Source: Nostoc edaphicum CCNP1411 (GTDB taxonomy: Bacteria; Cyanobacteriota; Cyanobacteriia; Cyanobacteriales; Nostocaceae). From it: a stretch of 64,000 nucleotides of DNA. Positions 36,876-45,900 of this stretch are shown here, piece by piece (the first letter of the stretch is position 1; each line of letters opens with the position of its first letter). The position numbers and the translations under genes were made by a program. Location of the stretch: contig NZ_CP054698.1 in the NCBI RefSeq assembly GCF_014023275.1, positions 7,215,001 through 7,279,000 of the forward strand. The letters are read 5' to 3'. The notes under the pieces were generated by a model that saw only the letters and a program-made list of their open reading frames with translations, searched no databases and was not told the origin of the DNA.

Positions 36876-39386
36876 ATGACGTGGAATTATTGCCAACCAT
36901 CGATAGTAGTTGCTAGCGTAGTAACTCTTTTAGCATCACAGCCAGCTTGGGCAGCACCCATTCCTGTAACAGGAGTGCAAATCAATTCTAACAATCAAGG
37001 TTTAGAAATTGTCCTCCAAACACCAACCACAGAATTTTTAAACACCATAACTACCAGCGATGATAAAACCCTAATCATCACCGTTGCCAACACTCAACTC
37101 CAGTTAGCACAAGGACAATCTTTTTTACAACAAAATCCCGCACCTGATATAGCCGAAGTTGCTGTTACCCAGTTAGATGCCAACACCGTTGAGATCAGAG
37201 TCATTGGGAACGCAGGACTACCCACAGCAAATATCCAACAAAGTAACCAAGGATTAGTTTTTAATCTCACTACAACTACCACCGCCCAAAATCCACCCCC
37301 CGAACCAGACGAACCAATCGAAATCACCGTTGTCGGAGAAAGTCCTAGACCAACTTATCAAGCTCCTAATTCCTCTGTTGGTACTCGCACCGATACCCCG
37401 GTTATCAATGTCCCACAAGCGATTCAAGTTATCCCGAAAGAGGTAATCGAAGATCAAGGTACGCGCACAGTCGGGGAAATCCTGAAAAACACCAGTAGCG
37501 CCAATACTGGGCGTTCATCTTCCCAAGCCCCAGCTTTAAATCCGGTGATTCGAGGATTTGAATCTACTAATATTCTGCGTAATGGCCTACGGGATGAAAC
37601 CCTACGCTTTAGTAGTGATATTAGTAACGTTGAACGATTAGAACTCCTGAAAGGGCCAGCTTCAGTGCTGTTTGGGCGCGGAGATTTAGGTGGAGTAATT
37701 AACCTAGTTACAAAGCAACCTTTAGATCAACCATTTTATTCAGTTGACTATCAAGTGGGATCGTTCGGTTTACAGCGTCCTTCCTTAGACTTTTCCGGGC
37801 CTCTGGGTACAGATGGTGTTGCTTACCGCTTAAATTCTTCCTACGAACGATCTGACAGCTTCAAACAATTTGAAAATGAGGAATCTTTCTTTATATCTCC
37901 ATCCGTCAGATTAATTAGTAACAAAGACACAACATTAATTGTTGATTTAGAATATCTCAAATACCGTAGCTTTGAGACTGCACCAGATTTACCCGCCTCT
38001 GGAACGGTGATTTCTAACCCCAATGGGAGAGTCGCACTAGATGCCAATTTGGGTGAACCTTCCTTATCTCGCAGTGAAGCTAATGTAACCCGCTTAGGCT
38101 ATCGATTAGATCAACGTCTTGGTTCTAATTGGTCAATCAAAAATGAATTTTTAGCTTCATTTTTAGATGTTTCCGAAAATACTGGAGTTGTTGGCTTTGC
38201 TTCCGATACAGCAGATGGATTAGACCCAGATCAACGGACTCTTAACCGATTCTTGGTGGACAATCCCAGTGAATTATCTACCTTTACATTTAATACTAAT
38301 CTAGCGGGTAAATTCCAGACTGGAAGTATTGAACACAACTTGCTATTCGGTGTAGAGCTTGCTAGACAGAGATTTAAGGATCGACTTAACTTTAACCTTG
38401 TAACTCCCATTGATATTTTCAACCCGATTTATGACCCAGAGAGTGCCATTCCTTTGAGCTTGTTAGGTGTTGATATTGATAGTAACACTGACACTCAAGA
38501 AAACACTGCCGGACTTTACCTGCAAAATCAAATTTCTCTATCCAAAAGCATTATTTTAGTTTTGGGTGGACGTTTGGATTTTGCTGAACAAATCTATGAT
38601 GATTTAGTTGACCCAACACAAAGTTTTGAGCGTAACGATACTGTATTTAGTCCACGTGTTGGTTTAGTGTTTAAGCCAATTGAAAATATTTCATTGTATG
38701 CCAGCTACAGCCAATCATTTAAACCAGTTGCGGGCAGAACTCGCATTTTCAATGAAGAAAGTGGAGAATTTGATAATGGCGATCCATTTGAACCAGAACG
38801 CGGTGTTCAATACGAAGTCGGTGTGAAAGCGAATTTATTAGGCGATCGCATTTCTACCACCCTAGCATTCTACAACTTGGAACGCAGCAATATCGCGGCT
38901 CAAGGACTCAACGATCCCCTATCACAATTTCAAATCGGTAAGCAACGTAGCCGTGGGATTGAACTAGACGTTGCTGGAGAAATTCTACCGGGTTGGAACC
39001 TAACAGCTAGCTATGCTTATACAGAAACAGAAGTTCTGGAAGATAGCCGATCAGAGTTTCTGGGTAGGCAATTACAAAATGTCCCCAAAAATGCTTTCGG
39101 ATTGTGGACTACCTATGAACTACAATCTGGTAGCCTAAAGGGTTTGGGGGTTGGGATTGGTATATTTAACCAAGGAGAACGACAAGGCGATTTATTAAAT
39201 ACATTCACCCTCCCCTCATACTGGCGAACAGATGCATCACTGTTTTATCGCCGCGACAACTTCCGCGCTGGGATCAATTTCCAAAACTTGTTCGATCAAG
39301 ATTACTTCGAGGGTGCCCGCGATATTGTCCGCGTCACTCCAGGTTCGCCCTTTGCAGTGTCCGGCAGCATTTCCTGGGAATTTTAA
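36876..39386 (+). CDS. TonB-dependent siderophore receptor with N-terminal AMIN domain
   Basis: 836 residues. Signal peptide about 1-27 (cleavage near AWA-AP). AMIN domain about 30-130 (VTGVQINSNNQGLEIVLQT, IRVIGNAGLPTANI). TonB-box-like IEITVVGE about 147-154; plug about 175-285 (NVPQAIQVIPKEVI, RGFESTNILRNGLRD, LLKGPASVLFGRGDLGG); a 22-strand beta-barrel to the C-terminal Phe (GSISWEF). Energy-dependent outer-membrane uptake of ferric siderophores is the family role; AMIN fusions are typical of cyanobacteria. GAGGA lies 12 bp upstream of the ATG. First in a plus-strand set with an MFS exporter and divergent from the FAAL-PKS genes, which suggests the cluster product is an iron carrier or is re-imported. 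Confidence 0.94.
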   Translation: MTWNYCQPSIVVASVVTLLASQPAWAAPIPVTGVQINSNNQGLEIVLQTPTTEFLNTITTSDDKTLIITVANTQLQLAQGQSFLQQNPAPDIAEVAVTQLDANTVEIRVIGNAGLPTANIQQSNQGLVFNLTTTTTAQNPPPEPDEPIEITVVGESPRPTYQAPNSSVGTRTDTPVINVPQAIQVIPKEVIEDQGTRTVGEILKNTSSANTGRSSSQAPALNPVIRGFESTNILRNGLRDETLRFSSDISNVERLELLKGPASVLFGRGDLGGVINLVTKQPLDQPFYSVDYQVGSFGLQRPSLDFSGPLGTDGVAYRLNSSYERSDSFKQFENEESFFISPSVRLISNKDTTLIVDLEYLKYRSFETAPDLPASGTVISNPNGRVALDANLGEPSLSRSEANVTRLGYRLDQRLGSNWSIKNEFLASFLDVSENTGVVGFASDTADGLDPDQRTLNRFLVDNPSELSTFTFNTNLAGKFQTGSIEHNLLFGVELARQRFKDRLNFNLVTPIDIFNPIYDPESAIPLSLLGVDIDSNTDTQENTAGLYLQNQISLSKSIILVLGGRLDFAEQIYDDLVDPTQSFERNDTVFSPRVGLVFKPIENISLYASYSQSFKPVAGRTRIFNEESGEFDNGDPFEPERGVQYEVGVKANLLGDRISTTLAFYNLERSNIAAQGLNDPLSQFQIGKQRSRGIELDVAGEILPGWNLTASYAYTETEVLEDSRSEFLGRQLQNVPKNAFGLWTTYELQSGSLKGLGVGIGIFNQGERQGDLLNTFTLPSYWRTDASLFYRRDNFRAGINFQNLFDQDYFEGARDIVRVTPGSPFAVSGSISWEF

Positions 39387-39427
39387 TCTCAAGTTCGGAT
39401 AATTAGTTATGATTCCTACAGTCGTTG

Positions 39428-39651
39428 CACCCCACCCTTTAATCCCCTCCCCTTTAGCAACTACGGTGTATATACGAGTCGAATTACCCCCCTTAATCCC
39501 CCCTTGCAAAGGGGGGAAACCGGAAAATCTAGTTCCCTCCCCTTTGCAAGGGGAGGGTTAGGGTGGGGTAATTCGATAACTTATGTGTACACGGTAGCCT
39601 TATTCTTGGGGAGGGGAGACAAAGCACAGCTTTGACGGGGTGGGATTCAGA
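39428..39651. repeat. Dispersed repeat between receptor and MFS genes
   Basis: Outer arm CTACGGTGTATATACGAGTC (39461), GC-rich palindromic core, right arm TTATGTGTACACGGTAGCC. Flanked by further related GC-rich pieces, probably nested copies. Confidence 0.85.
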
Positions 39652-39675
39652 GGGTTTAATAAGAAAACTGCCACA

Positions 39676-40986
39676 ATGCGAACTTTTTTAATAATCTGGC
39701 TAGGGCAGATGGTATCAACCATCGGCAGTTTTATGACAGTGTTCGCACTGACAATTTGGGTATGGGATAAAACAGGTTCAGCAACAGCTTTGGCGTTAGT
39801 GGGTTTCTTTGCCCAACTACCCAGATTACTAATTACCACGTTTGCGGGTATTGCCGTCGATCGCTACGATCGCCGGTTGCTCATGCTCATTGCTGAAGTT
39901 GCTGCTTTGTTATGTACCCTAGCAGTAGCGCTGCTATATCTCACTCAGCAATTACAGGTGTGGCATCTATATATAATAGTTGCCCTCTATGGTGGTTTTG
40001 GACAGTTACAAGTTCTGGCATATTCAACTTCCATCGCTGTACTAGTTCCCCAAGAGCAATATACCCGTGCTGAAAGTTTGGGGAGTGCTGTAAACTACAG
40101 TGCGGCAATTTTTGCCCCCGCCTTAGCAGGTTTTCTCTATCCGCGTTTTGGGTTGCAAAGCATCTTTTGGATTGATTTAGCGACTTTTCTCGCCTCCTTT
40201 GTAACGTTGCTGATTATCAGAATTCCCCGGACAGCGCCAGAAAAAACAATGGGCGATCGCCAAGAAACCCTTTGGCAAAAGTTGACCTTTGGATTTCGTT
40301 ATATTTGGGCAAATCCTTCTTTAACAGCAATGGCGATCGCTTTTACTTTATTTGCGATTCCCAATGATATCAGCAGAGCTATCTACAGCCCGATGATTCT
40401 TGCGCGTACAGGTGGCGACTCAGAAATTCTCGGCGCTGTCACCACTGCTGCGGGGATTGGTGGTGTCGTCGGTGCGTTATTACTGGGAGCCTGGGGAGGA
40501 TTTAAACGCCGTATTCATGGAATGTTACTTGGTTTTGCCGGATACGGTTTCTTTAAAACAATTATGGGGATCGGACAAACAACAACAATTTGGATCGGTG
40601 CCCATTTTCTGGCAGCAATGCTGATCCCCATGTTTTACAGTTCTAGTAATGCTATCTGGTACACTAAAGTGCCACCGTCTCTGCAAGGGCGAGTTTTAGC
40701 AGCAGATCAACTGATTGGCGTCACGATTTCAACCATAACACCGCTAATCGCCGGTTTTCTAGCTGACCAAGTACTAGAACCAGCAATGCATCCTACGGGG
40801 AGTTTAGCACCAATTTTTGGTAGATTCTTTGGTACTGGTACTGGGTCTGGGATGACATTGTTATTTGTCAGCATGAGTATTTGTATGGCACTAGTGGGAG
40901 TTGGTGGATACACAGTAAAATACCTGCGCCAAGTAGAAGACTTATTGCCAGATCATCAGATTCCTGAACAGCAACCCCCATCATAA
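39676..40986 (+). CDS. MFS transporter, EntS-like siderophore/drug exporter
   Basis: 436 residues from ATG 39676 (MRTFLIIWLGQMVSTIG); a GTG at 39640 would add 12 residues and falls in the dispersed repeat. About 12 hydrophobic segments, and the MFS loop motif AVDRYDRRLLML after the second helix. Resembles the family containing EntS (enterobactin export) and MFS_3-type exporters. Located between the TonB receptor and a hydrolase on the same strand. It is likely to export the cluster product or an intermediate. General multidrug efflux is the alternative. Confidence 0.88.
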   Translation: MRTFLIIWLGQMVSTIGSFMTVFALTIWVWDKTGSATALALVGFFAQLPRLLITTFAGIAVDRYDRRLLMLIAEVAALLCTLAVALLYLTQQLQVWHLYIIVALYGGFGQLQVLAYSTSIAVLVPQEQYTRAESLGSAVNYSAAIFAPALAGFLYPRFGLQSIFWIDLATFLASFVTLLIIRIPRTAPEKTMGDRQETLWQKLTFGFRYIWANPSLTAMAIAFTLFAIPNDISRAIYSPMILARTGGDSEILGAVTTAAGIGGVVGALLLGAWGGFKRRIHGMLLGFAGYGFFKTIMGIGQTTTIWIGAHFLAAMLIPMFYSSSNAIWYTKVPPSLQGRVLAADQLIGVTISTITPLIAGFLADQVLEPAMHPTGSLAPIFGRFFGTGTGSGMTLLFVSMSICMALVGVGGYTVKYLRQVEDLLPDHQIPEQQPPS

Positions 40987-40988
40987 TT

Positions 40989-42272
40989 ATGTTTTTTAAA
41001 ATTCTCCCAACGACTATTCTCACCTCAGCCCTGTTGTTTACTCCGGCTGCAACCCTGTTAACTGGCTCGATTTTTTCCCCTGCCTTATCGGTGACTCTTG
41101 CAGTGGATTCATTACCACCCCCTGTCAATCAAGACTTGGCAGAGCAGCTACAGACAAGTCTGGATCAAGCACGGGGAAGCATTCCGGGGGCAGCCGTAGC
41201 GATTATCAGTCCCAAAGGAACCTGGTTTGGGGCTAGCGGGGTGGCAGATATAGCAACAAATACACAATTACAGCCTAGCGATCGCTTTGAAATTGGCAGC
41301 ATTACTAAAACCTTTGTCGCAACAACCATACTACAACTAGTTGAAGAGGGCATTCTTGGTTTGGAGGATACCTTAGTTAACCGACTACCAAGGACGGTAA
41401 CGGCAACCATTCCCAATTCAGAGAGGATTACAGTACGCCAATTATTGAACCATACTAGCGGTCTTGCCGACTATACTGATGTGCTGTTTACACAAGGTGC
41501 GGTCAACCCAGGAGTTTTTTTTAATAATTGGCAGCCAGAGGAACTGGTGAGCTTAATTAATGGCACAGAGGCGAATTTTGATCCTGGGGAGTCGTGGGAG
41601 TATTCCAATACTAACTTTCTCTTGTTGGGTATGGTATTGGAAGCGGCAACAAACAGTAATATTGCAGATGAAATCCGCGATCGCATCCTTGATCCCCTAG
41701 CCCTCAGCAATACCTTTTTTGCCGAAGAAGAAGCTATCCCTGGGGGCTACGTCAAAGGCTATTGGGACTTTGATCAAGACGGCACACTGAACGATATTTC
41801 TGTAACTAATCTGTCTTGGGCTTGGTCTGCTGGGGCGATGGTATCTAATACTGCCGATTTAGCCACCTTTATTCAAGCCCTAATCGGTGGGGAAATACTG
41901 AAGCCTGACACCCTCAACCAAATGCTGACGACCATCAACCCCATTGCATCAGAAAATTATTCTGCTTATGGACTGGGTATCGGTACTATTGAATCCCCCA
42001 ATCGCTTCTGGTACATCCATCGCGGACAGACTCTGGGATATCGCTCCAATATGTGGTACTCGCCTCTGGAAAACATCACTTATATTGAATTAATTAATGG
42101 GCGATCTAACCAAAACTTATCGGGTGCAACCTTAAGTACCCTAAGACGATATGAACCCACTGCGTCAGTTCCAGAACCAAGCATGATGACTGGACTGCTG
42201 TTGCTTGTTGGCATAGGGTTAACTTTGAAACCAAGATTACCACTCCTAAAATTTCTTAATAAGGGAGGATGA
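40989..42272 (+). CDS. Beta-lactamase-fold serine hydrolase with PEP-CTERM sorting signal
   Basis: 427 residues. Hydrophobic N-terminus about 5-35 (export). Class C beta-lactamase/penicillin-binding family motifs: SITK (nucleophile Ser and Lys, SXXK), YSN (WEYSNTNF) and a C-terminal HRGQTLGY. The end has VPEPSMMTGLLLLVGIGL, a PEP-CTERM-like motif plus membrane helix and basic tail, so it may be processed and anchored by an exosortase system. It follows the MFS gene with a 2-bp gap. Possible jobs: peptide or ester hydrolysis of an exported product, such as siderophore trimming, or cell-wall work. The last residues (LNKGG) and the stop come from a dispersed repeat, so the tail is probably altered. 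Confidence 0.85.
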   Translation: MFFKILPTTILTSALLFTPAATLLTGSIFSPALSVTLAVDSLPPPVNQDLAEQLQTSLDQARGSIPGAAVAIISPKGTWFGASGVADIATNTQLQPSDRFEIGSITKTFVATTILQLVEEGILGLEDTLVNRLPRTVTATIPNSERITVRQLLNHTSGLADYTDVLFTQGAVNPGVFFNNWQPEELVSLINGTEANFDPGESWEYSNTNFLLLGMVLEAATNSNIADEIRDRILDPLALSNTFFAEEEAIPGGYVKGYWDFDQDGTLNDISVTNLSWAWSAGAMVSNTADLATFIQALIGGEILKPDTLNQMLTTINPIASENYSAYGLGIGTIESPNRFWYIHRGQTLGYRSNMWYSPLENITYIELINGRSNQNLSGATLSTLRRYEPTASVPEPSMMTGLLLLVGIGLTLKPRLPLLKFLNKGG

Positions 42273-42330
42273 AGGGGGTAATTCGAGTTGTGTATACACC
42301 GTAGCCTTCGCAAGGAGGGGTGGGGTGCGT
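42257..42330. repeat. Partial dispersed repeat at the hydrolase 3' end
   Basis: CTTAATAAGGGAGGATGAAG, then AATTCGAGTTGTGTATACAC and CGTAGCC, then AGGGGTGGGGTGCG. Contributes the last codons and stop of the hydrolase gene. Confidence 0.75.
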
Positions 42331-42987
42331 ACATTTAGAAATATCTACTATTTATTTGGCGTTGCTGATTTCATGTATGAAAACGATTGTGCATGACATC
42401 AAAATCATTGTAGAGACGTTGCATTGCAACGTCTCTACATCTGGATTCATGCCGCAATTCAGCAACGCCATTTATTTTCATGCTTCATGCAAATTTTGCA
42501 CTGATTACCAATCTCCTCCTGCAATGTATGTAACCAAAAAGACTTTATTTAAACTTTATAATTCATATTTCCGATTAAATACGGTTGTGGTATTGTTTAT
42601 GGTATAGTTCTCCTATCAAGAATATTTCTCAACTAAAACTAATCAAAGTATTATGCACAAATAAGCTACACCGTTTCAAAACTGCAAGCCTTGACAATCA
42701 AGGTTTTTCATGAATAAAACAGGTAGTTTATTTTGGCGTGGCTACTAAATTAGGTTTTGCTTGACTCAGGATGTCTAACACTGGATTGACAGCAGTTTTC
42801 AACTGGCTAAAAGACCATCATCGAGGTATGGCAAAGCTGTTCCTCAACCGTTGTATTTAATTCAGATTGAAATTCGCTGTAACGTTTCAGTAGCAAGAAA
42901 TTAAAAGTAGTGCAAAGAATCAAAAAGAGGAGACTCGACTAATTCATAATTCATAGTTATGAAACTCCTAATTATTAATTAGGAATT
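42331..42987. other. Intergenic region with nested inverted repeats
   Basis: About 660 bp without a supported gene. It contains the nested repeat at 42358-42469; the rest is AT-rich and includes AATTCATAATTCATAG close to 42945, a common short repeat. An AGGA sequence lies 6 bp before the next ATG. The promoter for the RTX gene is probably here. Confidence 0.5.
42358..42469. repeat. Nested palindromic repeats
   Basis: Outer arms GGCGTTGCTGA (42358) and CAGCAACGCC (42460-42469) enclose a second perfect palindrome at 42410-42438: GTAGAGACGTTGCA, one T, TGCAACGTCTCTAC. The inner repeat appears to have inserted into the outer one. Confidence 0.8.
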
Positions 42988-45900
42988 ATGTTGATTTTCA
43001 ATAACAAAGATTTCTTCAACTACACATCGAATACAAGCGTTACTGACAGAAATAGCTTTACTTATGTTGTGAATGCTAGTAAAGCAGATTCAACGACTGT
43101 CAGAGATGGTATCACCGTTTATCCACTAACACCAAAATATACTATGCCAACGATTATTGGGATCAATTCAACACCTATAACAATAGATGCCCAAAATAAT
43201 CTGCTCGCTTACGGACTAGTAAAGTCTGCGGAATATACAGCAGCAGATAATAGCGTCAGGACAGGTGCAAGTGTCCTTAACCTATCACTCAATGTAGAAG
43301 GCTCGATCCCAGAAGAAGGGTTAGTAGTCGATGTCATCAGCAACATTGATCTGTACAAGTACCTGACTGGGTTGAACACTGCACCTTATTCGCCAGGAGC
43401 CGAAGTCCTTGAGGGGATTTACGACGAAACAGGTAAAGGGATTGGTTTCAAGGTAAAGGTAGCAAGCCCGAATTCATTGATCGTCTTGCGTCTCAAGAGC
43501 GACCTCCCAGCCGACGAGTTAGCAACAGCAACCTTCTCTGTACAAGCAGGTGATGGCTATGATGTCAACCCAGAGAGTAATGCCACAACATTTCCTGTAT
43601 ACAACACGCTCGGAGATGTTCCTACTCTTAGTGTCACCCCAGAAGTCAGCTTCACGGCAACTAATACAACCATAGTTGAGTCAGAAGGCGATCGCGTCAC
43701 CTTCAACTTTACCCTCAGCGAACCGCCACCACCAGGAGGCGTGACTGTATTGGTGAGAGGTGACTCATTTACTAACTTGGGTCAATTGGATGCCCTACAA
43801 GCAGAAGTCACAGGCGGAAACTTCCCCGCTATAGTTGGCAGTAATAGCTTTTATTTCCACATCACTGAGCAAACAGCCAGCATTGTGGTACCAGCATTTG
43901 CAGACGAGACACCAGAAGGATTACAAACTCAGAGCTTCAGCCTTGTACCAAATCTTGGCTACACTGTCAGTCCCACAGAGAATTCTTTGGTAGTGACGAT
44001 TCAAGACACACCAGAATCGACTTTACCGCAAGTCATATTGACAGGTACACCCGCCACTCTAATTGAGTCCAATAACACAGTATCTCGACACACCTTTACC
44101 CTAAGTGCCCCTCCCTCAGCCGATGGGCTGGTTGTCTCGGTTAGCGCTCCTAATTTGAGTGAATTTGATCTGGAGCAAATCAGTCTTATCGGCGGCACTA
44201 TAGAGGCAGTGAGAGCCGATGGCTTTGACTTGAAGTTCACCAGCCAAAGGGTTGTGATTGACTTACCCGTGAAGAATGATGGAGTAGCAGAAGGAACAGA
44301 AACGGCCGTCTTCACCTTGTTAGCGGGAACAGGCTACGTCATTGGTGAAACCAGTAATCAAGCAACATTTACCATTTTAGATGCCCCACTGCCGCCACAG
44401 CCCCTAAGTGCAGAAATCGAAAGCAATGATACCATTGCCACAGCTAATAACGCCTTATTAAGCGCCGCCAATCCCACACTTGCGATCACCGGGGCAATTG
44501 ATTACAGCGTCGCCAACCGTTATCGGATCAACCCCACAGACGCAGGCTTTACCTACGTTGATAATACCGAAGATGTAGACCTATATAAAGTCGAGTTAAC
44601 AGCAGGCGATCGCTTAGTACTCGATATCGACGCTCAACAAAATGGTTCCACTCTCTCCTCAGCCCTACAAGTATTTGATGCCGAAGGCAACGTCCTAGCA
44701 GCTAACCGCCGAGCGCCTGCTCCCAATGAAATCTTTGTTTCTGGAAACGATTCTTATCTCGATTTCACCACATCTGAGGCGGGAACATACTACGTTGGAG
44801 TCAGTAGCAATCCGAACTACGATCGCAGCGTCGAAAATCCTGCTCTCACCAATTTTGACCCCTACGATCCCAATGAGCAGGGAAGCGGCACAGGTACAAG
44901 CAGTGGCACTTATACCCTGAATCTGAATCTTAACCCAGAAGTTGGTACAGTTATCAATCCCCCCTTACCTGTTCCCAGTGGTACTAGACCAATCATCTCC
45001 TTAGAAACGATTACAGGTACTTACTCCGATCGCGAGACTGGTGAAAAGATTCTCTCACCATACTTGGTGACATCTCCACCAGAGGGTGCAGCAGTATTAG
45101 TCATCTCTTTGCAAGCAGACGGGGAAATTCCCGAAGGTGGCGCTAATGTCACCATCAACTCCAACATCATCCTGCGCGACTACTTGGGCGCACTCAGAAC
45201 TGCACCCTTCGGTATAGGTGGTGAAATTGGCGATGCCATTTATGACCCACAAACAGGTGAAGCAACGGGCTTTACTTTCAACCTCACCCAGAATAACGCC
45301 TACATCAGCTTCATTATTCCCACTACGACCGAAATTGAAGGCTCTCAATCAGCCACCTTCGCTTTATTAGCTGGTGACAACACTAAAGTTAATCCAAATG
45401 CTGACTCCTCTACAGTTACCTTCTACGAAACTTTAGAGCAAGCACCCGTAGCAACGGTTATTCCCAAGGTAGGACTGGAAGTTAGCCAGACACAACTCAT
45501 TGAATCAGAAGGAACTTCTACCGTACTCACATTTACCCTAGACAAGGCACCACCAGCAGAAGGTGTACTAGTTTATGTCAATAGTGGTATTACTGCGGGA
45601 GCGGGTGAGTTTGACGTTTTCCAAGCCGAAGTCAATGGTGCTTCCTTCCCTTATGGCAACTTCAATGCAAGTGGTTTTTACGTCAAACTGACTGAGCAGA
45701 CTGCAACTCTTACCCTGTCGGCATTTGATGATGGGGAAGTTGAAGGCATAGAATCCCTGACATTTGAACTTCAGTCCAGTGCAGGATATACAATTGATCC
45801 GGCCAAAGCAGCCGTTACCTTCACACTGCTTGATACGCCGACATCTCAAATTCAAGTTAGTTATGAATTCAATCCCACAAATCTGATTGAGTCGGCAGAA

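Noticed and set aside
42320..42607. 95-codon plus-strand frame
   Set aside because: It runs through nested palindromic repeats and has no protein-like pattern.
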